From Populus alba (lineage: Eukaryota; Streptophyta; Magnoliopsida; Malpighiales; Salicaceae), in the NCBI RefSeq assembly GCF_005239225.2, contig NC_133288.1, forward strand, positions 6,963,035-7,027,034: DNA of 64,000 bases. Direction: 5' to 3'. Shown one piece after another: positions 49,004 to 62,389 of this stretch (the stretch's first letter is position 1; every line of letters starts with the position of its first letter). Position numbers and translations under genes: made by a program. The notes beneath the pieces are model-generated. The model ran no database searches. It worked only from the letters and a program-made list of their open reading frames with translations, and was not told where the DNA came from.

Positions 49004-51481
49004 ATGACCTCCTGCTATAACTATAGACAACAATGTCATATGTACAATAGTCTTATTCCCCATCATCCCAACACCATGATCAGCCCGATGAACAACAGCA
49101 ACAGCCTCACCTCCCTTTCCTCCTCCTTGTCCAGTGATATTGCCGGAAACTTCATTTCCCCGCGACTGTTTTTCTTGCAACAGATTCAAGTTTTAGAGCT
49201 CCTCCTTGCGCTTGTGGTCTTCATCGCTATTCATTCTCTAAGGCAGAAAAGGCGTTGCGGACTGCCCGTATGGCCTGTTGTAGGCATGCTACCATCTTTG
49301 GTGTCTGGCCTTCATTGCAACATGTATGAATGGATTTCCGACGTGCTTTGTGATCAAAATGGGACTTTTAGGTTCAAAGGTCCATGGTTTAGTAGCCTCA
49401 ATTGTGTAGTGACTGCGGACCCAAGAAATCTTGAGCATCTTCTCAAGACCAAGTTCCCTAATTACCCTAAAGGCCAATATTTTCGTGACACCGTGGGTGA
49501 TCTTCTCGGTGGAGGAATATTCAATGCTGATGATGAGAAATGGCAAAGGCAAAGAAAGACAGCAAGCATTGAGTTTCATTCAACAAAATTCAGGCAATTA
49601 ACTACTGAGTCATTGCTTGAACTTGTCCATTCTAGGCTCTTGCCAGTTCTAGAAAACGCAGTGAACAACTCGATGTCGATTGATATACAGGATGTTCTAC
49701 TGAGGTTAACATTTGATAATGTTTGCATGATAGCATTTGGGGTTGATCCAGGATGTTTGCGTCCAGGTTTGCCTGACATACCATTCGCTAGAGCCTTTGA
49801 AGATGCAACAGAAGCTACTCTCCTACGTTTTGTTACACCAACATGCATATGGAAAGCTATGAGGTATCTTGATTTTGGGTCCGAAAAGAAGCTGAAAAGA
49901 TCAATAAAAGATGTGGATGACTTTGCAGAAGATGTCATAAGGAAAAGAAAGAAAGAACTCTCTATACAGAGTGAGGATGATAAGAAGAAGCAAGGATCAG
50001 ATCTCTTAACAGTGTTCATGGGGTTAAAAGATGAGAACGGAAAGCCATTTTCAGACAGATTCTTGAGAGATATTTGTGTGAACTTCATTCTTGCTGGCAG
50101 AGACACTTCTTCAGTGGCAATGAGTTGGTTCTTTTGGCTTCTTGATTCACATCCAACGGTAGAGGAGAAGATTCTTGCTGAGATTTGCAAGATAGTTAAC
50201 GAGAGAGAAGAGTTGGACACCAAAACTCCATTAGTGTTCAGTCCACAGGAGATAAAGAAGATGAACTATTTGCAAGCTGCTTTATCTGAGGCCTTGAGGT
50301 TGTACCCTTCAGTGCCAGTGGACCACAAGGAGGTAATTAGTAACAAACTTACTTTTACCCAATACTCATATTTTCCTTTAATCATATACAGTTAAGATAA
50401 TGATTATTCTCTTCCTTTATCTCTAGATTAATTGGAATTCATGTTTCTTGCATGTTTTGTCATTTAACATATCCTCATGCAATCTTATAGTATGGCAACA
50501 TTTCTTAGAGATGATGCATGTAGGTTTATATTCAACCAATCAAAAACCTTCATGTAATATACCATAAACTCAAGCATATCTCTTCGAGAACTTGGCTTGT
50601 GTGAAATGGACAGGTTCGATCCTTGCTTGAAGTGCGACAATACTTGGTCAATTCCTTGGTGACCTGACAGTATGTTTGTGTAAAGTGGCTAAACTTCTTG
50701 TTTGGGGAGCATGAAATACCAGTTAAGTAACTCATAAAATAAGGAAAATTTCGAGGTCCTAGAAATTAATAGGTGAAGATTGAACCAGGGTCCTAGAGTT
50801 GTTGTCTTCTTGAAAAGAGAATCATTTTTTCTTACAACCCTCTTGGTAAGAGGATCCCTTCTACTCACACCACTTACAAATTAAGGATATGAACACAACC
50901 TGAACAAATCTAATGCTAACCCCAGAATACTTGAGCCGTTAACATAGTATACTAGTTTTTTTTCCCCCAGGAGGCAAGGAAAAAGGTGAATGACAAAATA
51001 CTGTTTCATTTTCTTTTGCTAGTTTGTAATCAATCACTCATTCAGATTCAATTTACGCTCCAATATCTTGTAGGTTGTCGAGGATGACATTTTTCCTGAT
51101 GGAACTGTACTAGAGAAAGGTACGAAAGTGATCTATGCAATATATGCAATGGGAAGGATGGAGGCAATATGGGGAAGTGACTGTAGGGAGTTTAAGCCGG
51201 AGAGATGGATAAGAGTGGTCGACGGACGATTCATGAGTGAATCAGCCTACAAATTCACTGCTTTCAATGGTGGTCCTCGACTATGCTTAGGGAAAGACTT
51301 TGCTTACTATCAAATGAAGTTTACTGTGGCATCAATCTTATTTCATTACCATGTGAAGGTAGTGAAAGATCATCCTGTTGTGCCCAAGCTTGCTTTGACA
51401 ATGTACATGAAGCACGGGTTGAAGGTAAATCTAGTCAAGCGTGAGGAGTCTATGCTTCAAGAATATCTTAATATCAAGTAG
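49004..51481 (+). CDS. CYP86B1: Cytochrome P450 CYP86B1-like fatty acid omega-hydroxylase (2 exons)
   Basis: Exon 1 is 49004-50332, exon 2 51074-51481; the intron has GT (gtaatt) and AG (cttgtag) ends and interrupts DHKE/VVEDD in phase. The first ATG gives 578 residues; ATGs at 49076 and 49088 give 554 and 550, closer to the usual length of about 560, so one of these is probably used. Features: N-terminal membrane anchor LELLLALVVFIAIHSL, proline hinge LPVWPVVGMLP, I-helix AGRDTSS (Ala364 in the long form), ExxR as EALR (429-432), PERW, and heme loop FNGGPRLCLG with Cys514. Near-continuous agreement with Arabidopsis CYP86B1 (for example NADDEKWQRQRKTASIEFHS) as I recall it. That enzyme works in the endoplasmic reticulum and omega-hydroxylates very-long-chain (C22-C24) acyl chains for suberin. 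All key residues are present, so it is likely functional. An AATAAA lies at 51752-51757. Confidence 0.93.
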
Positions 51482-54400
51482 TAATGTCACAACAAGAACA
51501 GATGCTTATAAATATATTATTAGTAATGATATGTTCTTCCATTGTTTATGTAAAAACATACTACTGTTATCTGTAAAATTTATATGACTTGTTGAGTTTT
51601 GAGAAAGTGTAGAAGGAAAAAGATGGAGCATTTTTAGTTTAGGAAACTACACTTGATCAATAATGGATTTGGATTTGGATTGTTCTTGATACAATCCTTA
51701 ATCTGAAGAATTGTGTTGTGTTGTGTTGTGTTATTGCTGATGTATTCGAATAATAAATTACAAGTCGATTAGTAATTTCTTGTCACATATTATGGATGTA
51801 CGTGTGTATATTTTGTGTGTTTTCATGGTTTAATTTGGATCAAATATATTTAATCCCATAGGCCCTCGTCACTAGAAGACCAAAACATTACAATGTTAAC
51901 AGGTTTGAGTTGCATTCTTTTACCTTTTCAAGTTTCAGAATAAAGAATGTTGGACAGAGTAGTTAATTTACAACTTGAACAGAGCAGAGTGATAATATGA
52001 CAAGGTAAGAGTTGCTTACCATATGGAATCTAAGGGTATTGTTTTGGCCTGCAGTTGCATCCCTAAGCTTTCAGTGCTTACTGCGATGCAACTGACATTT
52101 TCAACTCTTCCTTATTAAGCCCTAAGCCTTACTGCCTTGGGATAAAGAAGTGAACTTTGCTCCAAGTTTTGGGGAAAGGAGGGGCACTTTCAGAGCAGTA
52201 CAAGCACAGGGGGGTAAAAAGGTTTCACGCCACTCGCCATGAATAATAACTTAAACATTGAAGTTTAGGTTAGTACTTGAGGCCCAACAATGGCTCCTGA
52301 TGAAACAAAAAAACCCAAGAATCTGGGGAAATGCCCAGCATCTAACAAGCCATGGGAATCAATTTCCATACAGAACGACAGACAACTATTCAATTCTTGC
52401 GTAAACAGTAGCATGGTGAGTTGGTTAACCATCACCTTCACTTGTCTATACAGATCACTTTGTTCTGGAACGGGATGAATGCATGCCTCATCACCTCCAT
52501 TGCTAAAACAAAGTACTCATTCATTTGTTGTGATCTTTCACTGGAAAACCCTCGGTAATATGTTTATAATGCACTGGTACATCTCCCTGATTCAGCGGCA
52601 GTTTTGGCCTCCTGGAAGCCGCTGCACAAAAAGAAAATTGCAGAGAAGAAGGTATCCTGGTTTATTCAATAAGATAAAACTGTAAGACTTCAAATTTAAC
52701 CTCTTCAAGGTTTCCCATCCCATTCTGCATAGAACTCCTTCAAAAATTCCTCCAAGAACTTGTGTCATCTCCCAGCCCTCCTCTTCCTAGCCTAGAAAAT
52801 GCATCAACGATCAGATGCCTAAGTGTGATGTGTATTTTCAAATACTAGCCGAAGACATGCTACCTGAAGATATGATGAGTAACCATGAAAGCTGTAGCAG
52901 ATTTGTCTAGATTTGTCGAATTTCATCATTCCCGCACCAAGCACATCGATGTTCGATTTCATTTTCTCTGAAAAATTATAGATGAAGAGGATATTCTACT
53001 ACAAAAGATTGTCACTACATACATTTCCTCTGACATGATGAGAAAAGTCATTTCGAGAATCAAGTTTCAACACTGCTTGGACTTGGCTAACATCTCTCGG
53101 TGTTAAGCACCATGCATCATGGTACATGGTGTCATGTGGCGCAACGAAGGTACCGTTGAGTGATCACTAGGATTGGATGGAAAAATCTCACCAAGGTAGA
53201 GATTTGTGGCAGAATTGTCTAGATTTTCCGTCTTCCTCTTTCTCCATGTTATGCCAACCTCCGACCATCAATTTTCATATCCTCCAACCACCTAGTCAAT
53301 ATTCGAACTTCAAACCTCCACCCAACACTCATAATGGCACAAAACTTCATTTTGTCCCTTTAAATAGGAGGCTCCCTCCATTGCTGTAATCGTCCAAAGG
53401 TGAAAAGAAAACAAGTGGGTTTATATGTGAGAAGTGAGTAACTTGTTAGAGAGGATAGATATAAAGAGCTAGGTTTGACTTTTGTCTTAGGGTTTTGGGT
53501 TATGTTTTATAACTTGTTTTTGTGGATTTTTTTTTGGTTGATATTGAAAATGAATATGTTATTTTGGGTTTTTTTATTTATTGTATTTTTTTTGAGTTAT
53601 TTTAATCTTATAATTTAACCTGTATATTTGGCAGCTTGACTCATATTTTTTTTTAATGTATAATTGCTATTTATTTTATCTTTTTATATATTAAATTTTG
53701 TTTTTTTAATTATACCTTGTTGATGATTAGATTTCAATATTTCTTTAATTAGTTATTTTTGGTTAAATTACTTGGGTTATAAGCTTAATAGATTAATAGA
53801 GTTGAAATCTTTTTTTTATTATTTTATTTTTTGTTTTTTTTATTTAATATTATTTTTTAAAAAAAAAGTTTTGGCATTAACTTAATATTATTTTTTTAAA
53901 AAATATATACAAAGATCATGAATCACTTGTGCTGCCTTTCAAAGTTAATGATATGGTCACAATCAGATAATAAATGGAATGGAGGTCAAATAAATGCTTC
54001 TACACACACTCATGCTTCTACCATGCATTATATCGAATGTAACTGCTGCCTGCCTTAATTAATGCTCTGCCTAATCCCACTGCTCAAGTCCAGCTTTATG
54101 GAAGCCTATTGTCACTTTCATGACACACGCCTAGCATGGGCTCGAGGGCATGTATCATGGTAGAAGTTGAGCTAAAGAGTAGCAGTGATCCATCATATTC
54201 AATTCACAATTTTACTTAATTGTTCATTAGCTAATCGAGATGAAGGTCATGACATCATATGGTGTAAAATGTAAAATATGATACTGAAGGATAACTCATA
54301 AAAAATAAAATAAATTATAAAATTTAATTATCAAATAATGAGATACTGAAGGATAAAAATAAAAATAAAATAATTTAAAAAATAACTCGAATCAATCTAA

Positions 54401-55344
54401 GTTAATTTCTTTGAACTTGTGACTAGGATTATAAGATCGAAATAACCTTATAAAAATAAAACCAAAACAAAACATGAAACTTTATTCCCAACAAATAAAA
54501 AATATTAAATGATGAAATTAAAAAAAATCAATTAAAAACAAGAAAAAAATAAATTCCAGTTGGCTAGGTTAATTCGTTAAATTCATGACTCGAGTTGTAA
54601 GTCTTAGGTTATAAAAGACAAGTCATGAAGTATAATCCCTTTAAATATGAAATCAAAATAAATAAAAAACATAAATTGAAAAAAAATTATTGAAATGAAT
54701 AGTGTTTTTAAAATGACTAAGAGTAAAAACCCCACTCTTTTTAGTATATATTTTTTAATTATTATGACTCTTCTGTAATAGAAAAATTACAGTTTACTTT
54801 TCATAGTTGTTTATAAGTTGATAACATGTACTTCTTTTAATTTTATGTGTAAAAAAACAAAGTCAATAAAAAAGTTTGAAATATTTACAAGATTGTTATT
54901 CTATTCCAATTAATGAGTAAAAAATTCTTATATTAAATATTATAATTTTTCTAATAGAGTAAACTAGGACTCTAGCCACCACCTATCCGTTTCTTCTCTC
55001 TGAAATCTGGTAACCCAAACACAACAAATCCTTTCTATATATTAAAAGCACCCTTTTGAAAACCACTGGGGGCAGCTTCTATCTGCTCCTCTTAACCAAT
55101 TTCTCTCTACACCAGGGAATTTGAAGCTTTTTTCATCCTCAATACAGAGCTTATTTTAAAATTATGAGAAAAATATAACTTTGCAGTACTCTTATTTTTA
55201 TTATTGAACATTTTAAAAAACCCTAGACAAGAGGTGCTCCATGAATTTTCAAACCATGGATGACTTTATCATGTTTTAATTAACAATATTCTTCTCCCTT
55301 TCCCCCTTTATGGATTGCATACAAATAAAATTCTTTGCTTCAAG
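51482..55344. other. Intergenic, no confident gene
   Basis: A pentanucleotide repeat (TTGTG)n lies at about 51713-51732 in the 3' region of the P450 gene. 52.0-53.4 kb has more balanced composition and short open frames on both strands, but I recognise no domain or exon structure; it may be an old repeat or a non-coding transcript. 53.5-55.3 kb is AT-rich. Confidence 0.5.
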
Positions 55345-55638
55345 CATAGTTTTGAAATACGGTCCGATGGGTCAACCCAGGACCGGCTAGTCCGAGACCG
55401 GAATCGAAACAAGCTGAAGGAAAAACAAGGGAAGGAAAAACCTGGTGTGACCCAATTGACCTGGCGATCCGGTTGACCCGGCAAGACTATGCTGCAAACC
55501 CGTTGACTTTTATTTATTATTTATTTTTTTATTAAAACAATATTGTTTTAAGTTTTTTTTAAAAAAAAAAATAAGACCCGGTGACCCGAGCAAAACCCGA
55601 AACTCAAACCTTGAACCGGGTCGGATCTTAAAATTATG
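55345..55638. mobile_element. GC-richer MITE-like element with inverted ends
   Basis: The left end catagttttgaaatacggtc and the right end (ggatcttaaaattatg) are imperfect inverted repeats. The interior holds repeated gtgaccc/gggtcaac-type phrases on both sides of an AT-rich centre. Flanks gcttcaag and atttcaag could be an 8-bp target duplication with two changes, which would suit a hAT-type element. Non-coding. Confidence 0.6.
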
Positions 55639-56730
55639 ATTTCAAGAACTCATTGGCCATCAAGCTTTCTTCTTTGTTGCGTACAAATCTATCTAAACTA
55701 AAGCTCTCATCTTTCTAAACATGAAATCTCATGGCTAACTTTTTATTCTTCCTTCTCCTTTTCAATCTCAAGCAAGCCCATAGGAAATGCGTGGATGTTT
55801 GCGAAGTGCTGATGTATAATATAATCTAAATGAAATAACCAAAAAATCTCTTGATTTAAACTCTAATTCTCATTGTATTAATACCCTGATCACAACCTGT
55901 TTTTAAACAAAAAATGAAAGCCATAAATTAGAAAATTACTAAAATGACCTAAATCCATTTTTTATCCTTCACATGCTTGATATCCCACTTCCAGCTGAGG
56001 CATTCAATTATTTAAAGATGGAGTTGGCAGATGTCGTTAGGAGTGAGCAAAAGAAAAGCTTAAAAAATAATTAAACTGGGAAAACAAAAAAAAAATAAAA
56101 AAAACTGGAAAAAAAATCAATCCATTTTAGTTTTAGTTTCAAAAACTCGAGTTTAAAATCAATTGAAAGATGACCTAAAAAATTAAAGATATTATTAAGT
56201 TAAAAGGGGTACAAATAGATAATTGTAAGTCCACTCTAAAATTAAAAATACTCTCACAGGTATAGACACATACCTGTTTCTCAGTTCCCAGTTTATTCCA
56301 TGACCTAATATTTGTCAATCTCCTCCACCTCAACTCATCACCCCCTGCCTTTATAGTTTCCACCTCTCCGATCTTAGTTCTCTTCTCCCCTTGCTCTGTC
56401 CCGCAACTGTCTTCTTTCCTCTCCCAAGCAAGTCTCCTTTTCTTTCTTATTTGATTTTAAGGAAACATAAAAATTGTTTGATGTATAGGTTATTTTGTCT
56501 TCTATGTCTATAGATTGAAACATCAAGAACTTAGATAATTTAATTTGTAAAGGACATGTTGTTGCTCTTTATTTTTGTGTTAATTGTTGAGCACATTTTG
56601 CTAAACTGGTAACTAATTAAAGGAATATTTTTGAATTGTAATTCATGGAATGTTCTTCTTTGTGGTGCCAAGTACATCTGGCTAAATTGGTAACAAAAAG
56701 ACCTTTTGAACTATAATTTATGCTCTCTTA

Positions 56731-56942
56731 GCGTGTTTGGCAGTGTGGTAGCAATTGCTTTTCAAATAACTTTTCATGCGGAAATACATGTCAATAATGT
56801 TTTTTCATTTTTAAAAAAATTATTTTTGACATCAGCACATCAAAACGATCTAAAAAATATAAACTGTATTAAATTTTAGCAAAAAAAAAAAACTTTTGAA
56901 TTTTTTGGGAATGCAGTTTCAACCGCGTTCCCAAACACTACC
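56731..56942. mobile_element. Tourist-like MITE (PIF/Harbinger type)
   Basis: The element is flanked by TTA at 56728-56730 and 56943-56945. Ends gcgtgtttggcagtgtgg and (reverse complement) ggtagtgtttgggaacgcgg are inverted repeats around gtgtttgg. The interior is AT-rich with no coding capacity. Similar inner sequence occurs at about 9490-9690, 43084-43265 and 2005-2125. Confidence 0.75.
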
Positions 56943-56945
56943 TTA

Positions 56946-59900
56946 GTAATGTTTACACCCCTTTTTTTTTGTCATTAGTTTCTAGATTTTTGAGATCCTC
57001 GATCCCTCTTTTTTTTTTTTTTTAGGTGAAAGAAGAAAAGAAAACCTTTAGATATACAAGTTTGACATGTTAATATTGATCAATAAAAAAAAATTGTTAT
57101 CTTAAAAGATATTTTAAAAAAATTAAAATGAAAACGCCTTGAAGTATTTTTTAGTTAAATCTGGTTTTGAATAAAAAGACCAAATCATTATCAACACCAA
57201 CACAATTTAATTTGAAGTCCAGGTAAATTATATGAAATAACCATTTTAAAGATTATATTAAATCAACATCAAAATTAACCTTATTGCCCCCAAAAACAAA
57301 AAATATAGGTTTAGTTTTCTAGGACTTTTCCATCTTTTCCATATTGTTTTTTTGTTATTATCATATTGATCAAGGAAAATTTAGTACTTTGATAAATATA
57401 AGTTTTTATATTAAAAAATAGTTATTTCATGCTACACATGCCAGCATATAAGCAATACATGAGTTGTCATAACATCACCAAACACCATCTTTCAAGACAA
57501 TATTTAATTCGTTGCAACATCCCCTTCTATAAGAGGTGGCATGTATTACTAGAGGGCTTTAGTTTGGTGTCGAACAACTTCTTCTTTTTTTTTCCCTTTT
57601 CTTTTCCCTTCATCTTAAATTTTTGTTATCCCCTCTAATTTTTCAAATTAACCCTTCAATTGGTTTTTCCTCTTATTTAATCCCTTTTTATTATTTTTTT
57701 TTTATTTTAAATGATTTGTGCAATTGGAATTTATTTTCAATTTCATCCCTTTTCAATTTTTTCAATACTCAAATTTGATTTTTATTCTTTTAATTGTTAT
57801 TTTTTTACTTAGAATGATTTTTAAAGTTGATTTTTTTTTTTTTGCAACTTCATCCCCCTTCATTTTTTTTCATACCAAATTTAATTATTATTCTTTTGAT
57901 TGTTTAAGTTTTTTTTCTTAGGTAAATTTTTTTAAATTGATATTTTTTTTAATTTCATACTTCAACATTTTAGTTTTTTTTAAAAATTGAGTTTCTTAAT
58001 TGAACTATAATCAGAATTTTATGGGTTGTGAATTTGTAATATTAACTTAGATTTAAAAGATTCATGCAAGTTTGCTTGTTTGTAATATTAAACTAGGTTT
58101 AGACTGATATTTCAAATCGGTTAAAACATAAACAAGATCAGCCAACCGGTAGCCAAAAACAAATTAACCCATTTGAAAGATCCAAAACTTTTATATTAAA
58201 AAAAATACCTGTCATATTTTGGGGGGATTTTTAATTTCCATAGCCATGGCTGCATGTGAGTCACGTTTTTACAGACATGGATTCACGACACGAAGACTTT
58301 TAGATCTTTCGTTGCCTTCCCATCATTTTCTAGTACGTATAAAAGAGCCAGCTTCAAACAAATTAAACTCTTAATCAAAATTAGTGTTTAGAATACGTAG
58401 GCATCGAGTTCATTGTACTTGAAATGAACTGACATTTTAGTTGGAGACATCAAGCCATGAAATGACAAGGAAAAGATTGATGATATTTGTTATTTTTTTA
58501 TTATTTTTATGTTGGAGAAACTTAAAATACAGTTTGAAAAAATCAATTTGAAGTTTATATTGGACCACAGAGATCTTTTAGTCCCCGTCATGACATGGTG
58601 GCCATCACATATTTCATGTGTACCTCCTTGAATTTCTATAAATAATTAGCTGTCATTTTTCAATATTGGGGCCACGATGTTTCTAATTAAAATTTGTCAT
58701 TTCAGCAACATTTAACTATAGATGTAACTCTAACTAAATCAGTAGTTAAAATTTCTACTAACCTATCGTTGTGCTTCAATAATTACCAAATTGTTATACA
58801 ATTACTACCTTATAGTAAGAACTTTTGGGTAAACATGTCAATCAAACTCAATTATAGATAATTTTTTTCTAAAATCAAAGGCATACTGCCTCTTAGATGC
58901 TAGGAGTGACACGCCTAGCTAGTGTTGGGTATAGTTAGTGTTGCACATGCATCCCAACACCGTCATTCGTTGCCTAGCACTCTTTGTGGTGCTGCAAATT
59001 ACACACCCGACACTCTTGTACGCTTGGGCATCCATATCCGAGCTCAATGTACTTGGATCCAGGCAATACACCTAGACTTATTTTTTCACCTTAATAGGTT
59101 CAAAAATCTTGTTCAAGCCTAACACTCTTTTGAGAGTTTTTTTCAATACCCTACGCGGGTTTTTTGGTTTTTTATATTGATCTAACATGTATTATTTTAA
59201 ATAAAATGTAGTTCAAAATACCACAAGGATAAAATTACATTTCAAATCCTCTTCTTTACAAAATAACAAGGTATTTATGGGCTATAAATGCATCTTGAAT
59301 CCTTCAAACTCAAGATTCATAATCTCTTTATTCTCAACACTTTCAATACATATAGTTTCAAAGTCTATCTCTCTAAAATATCATTGTATTTTTTCTCTCT
59401 ATAAAATTGCTAACTTAAGTATATAAGAGTCCTCAAATCCAACAAATAAGCATGTACCAACTATCTTGACTAACGAGGCATCATCAACTACTACTCACCT
59501 GAGCTTTACATATCAAACCATCAGATATTTTTAATAAAAAGAATAAATTATATTATTTAAACTAAAATATTAATTGATTATCTAATATATCAACTTTAAT
59601 CTTAAGCATTTGAAATTTTTGAAATTCATCAATACGTAATTAAATGGAATATATATGAAATGCTTCTCTATTTTTTCATATTTTGTTGCATGAGAGGAAT
59701 GTTTGTCGTGTTAAGAACTTTTAGATGATACGATCAACGTAACAAAATCTCTATAAAATTTGCCTCTGGGTCCCTTTCTTTAGTTCTATCCATATATATT
59801 CTATTATGGCACGGTCTAGATAAAATAAAAGAAAAATCCAGCAAATTAAAGAGGTTGAAGAAAAATTATATATTGTACTTGCATGGGAAATTAACATGGG

Positions 59901-61097
59901 CCTGCCAAAACCACGTCCTGTGTTACAAAGTACAACACATTCTACCGAGAAAAATCAATATTCACACGAAATCATAGTTATCAAATCCATCGGGTTATTT
60001 TAAAAAATAATAATAATGAAGTATAAAAAAGTTGCTATTTTGATTATTTCTTTTAATATCAAAGAATTAATCTAATTAAATTTAGATGGCAAATAGAATT
60101 AATCAGATTTAATGATTATGCATGAAATTTCTAATACAAGAAATTAAACCGTGAACTAATTAATCATATAATATGATTAATGTCTTTTTCGTTATAGTTA
60201 TATTCTTCCACTCTATCAAATAATTAGAATGAGGGGCTATAAAAATTCATTCAATTTTTAGAAAGAGATAAATTTTCAATCTTTATTATCTACTATATAT
60301 TTATATTTAGAATTTCTCTCTAAAATATTATTGCATTTTATATCAAAAAAAACACTTAACTTAAACATTTGAAAGCCTTCAAATTCATCAAAAGAAATAT
60401 TTTACAAGTATCAGGCACCAATCACATTGGTTAAAAAAAAATATATTAAATATTTATAATTAATAAATTAAATGATTATCTCATACATAAAACTTGCACC
60501 CAAACAACTTCAATTCTTTGAAAAATCATCACCTACATTAATCAAAACAGAGGAAGAGGACATGTGATTCGTTGAGAGTTTGACAAAATAAGCAAGACAT
60601 GCACCCTTGTGCAAGGTTCGTTTTTATCCTGAAACAAAAACTAGCTAGTGGTTATCTTTGACAAATATAGTTTGTGTTTCTAATAATTACGTGGAAAATA
60701 AAATGCAGAATCTGTGAGTGCTACCTCCTATTTAATTGGCAAGTAATATTATAGTGTGCAAGTATCCTTGCTAAGAAGTGTGAGATCAATTTCATAGGCC
60801 AATGGGCACGTTATTCTCAACTAAATTAATTCTCTCCGAGTCTGAATTTAACTACTGGTTGACTCATTCTTAATCAACTGTTTATTAATATTCCATGTTG
60901 CAAATGTATCAAACTATGGTGACTTGAGAGGATTCACGTAACATAAAAGTACACAAGCAATTCCCGTGCTCATTAAATTATACGTACGGTGCAGTGTTCA
61001 AGAAGGCAGCGATGAAGGTGAAAACGTGGACAAGGTGAAAACGTGTGAGACCAACTACAAGGCACCAAGTCGAAAGTCGTCCCTACTCGACCAAACA
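56946..61097. other. Intergenic, no gene seen
   Basis: 57.4-58.0 kb is strongly T-rich on the plus strand. 58.9-59.15 kb is GC-richer (gtacgcttgggcatccatat) and may be an old LTR remnant, but I have no domain support. No gene recognised on either strand. Confidence 0.5.
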
Positions 61098-61113
61098 AAG
61101 CTCCCTTCACCTT

Positions 61114-61316
61114 AACCATCTAGGTGGTGGCCTAGTGGCGAAAGCTTGGGACCAAGAGGTTTGCTCCCTCTGTGGTCTCAGGTTCAAACCCCAGGTTGCT
61201 CATATGATGGCCACTGGAGGCTTACATGGTCGTTAACTTCAGGGCCCGTGGGATTAGTCGAGGTGCGCGCAAGCTGGCCCGAACACCCACGTTAATAAAA
61301 AAAAAAAAAAAAAAAG
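61114..61316 (+). mobile_element. tRNA-derived SINE with 16-bp target duplication
   Basis: A box tggcctagtgg near 61128 and B box ggttcaaacccc near 61181 form a tRNA-like head; the body is unrelated to tRNA and ends in aataaa and a poly(A) tract. AAGCTCCCTTCACCTT flanks it at 61098-61113 and 61317-61332 without a mismatch. An open frame of 63 codons across it is incidental. It belongs to a different family from the SINE at 36207. Confidence 0.88.
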
Positions 61317-61332
61317 AAGCTCCCTTCACCTT

Positions 61333-62389
61333 CAAATCATTATCTAGGAAAAACTCAACATTTTAATATTATTTTTTGTTTTTACTTTTCTTTAAATCGT
61401 TACTTTTTCTTGTTTATTTTCCTTAGTGGATAATCAAGGTACGGGGACTATTTACTATACTTGTTCTTGATAGTTTTTATTTGTCTTTCATGAAAACAAA
61501 GTTAATTTAAATGAAAGGAAAGAAATTGTTTCATATTAGTAGATGAGTATTATATACAAAATTAACCCAAAAAAAATGAAATTTAGAAGATGAAAAAAAA
61601 AATCATACAATTGATTGCTAGAAGAAGTCTATTGGCTGCAATATTATATAAAACAATGAATGAGTTAGTCAACATAAGTAATTAGAAGGCTAAAGGAAGG
61701 CTATATAGATGCTCAAGGATTCATAAAACAAGGAATGGCATAGATTAAATTTAAAATTTCAAAGTCCTTTTAATTGAGGCACGCATAAAAAGAACCTAAA
61801 ATAATTGGTAACAATGTCATATTTGTTTCTTTAAAACTATAGCATTGGAAAAAACAAAAAGTACCAAAAATACCCTAGAACAAAATGAAGAATTGGTAGA
61901 GGTATATGTTGAAGAAGGAAGTAGATAATTAATTCTTCAAAGAATAGAGCCTATAAAGAAGAAGAAAGTCTCTCCCAATAAAAAGACACACAAAAGAAGA
62001 AAATTATGAAGACGTAGTAGACCAAATTATTCTTCAAAGGTGACTAAGTTACTCGATAGACAAGTAACAATAGAATTAAAAAAAAGATACAAAAAGAATC
62101 ATAAGTAAGTTATATTGGTTTAGAATATAGAAAAGAGATATTTAGAGCTCAAAGAAGAAACACTGAAAGTCAAACATCAGGGATTGAAAAAATTAAGTGT
62201 GATCCAAGACCAGAATCATGTCAAGATATAAAGAACAAGAATTAAATGAGTTTTAAATGAAGAGAAAATTTGAAATTAGAAAATTCAAATCATTCCAGAA
62301 AAAACCACTTGATATAACAATAAATAAGGGTATTAAAATTTTTTCAATTACCCATTCAATCTTAATTTGAAAAATATAATTGTTTATAT
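61333..62389. other. AT-rich DNA, probably decayed Copia interior
   Basis: A-rich plus strand with no readable domain. Its position upstream of a pre-integrase domain suggests it may be the gag/protease part of the element below, too mutated to recognise. Confidence 0.45.

Noticed and set aside
50550..50735. Frame in the P450 intron on the minus strand
   Set aside because: It is intronic, short and has no domain; the splice sites on both sides of the intron are clear.
61045..61236. 63-codon frame at the right end
   Set aside because: It overlaps a SINE with pol III boxes and target duplications.
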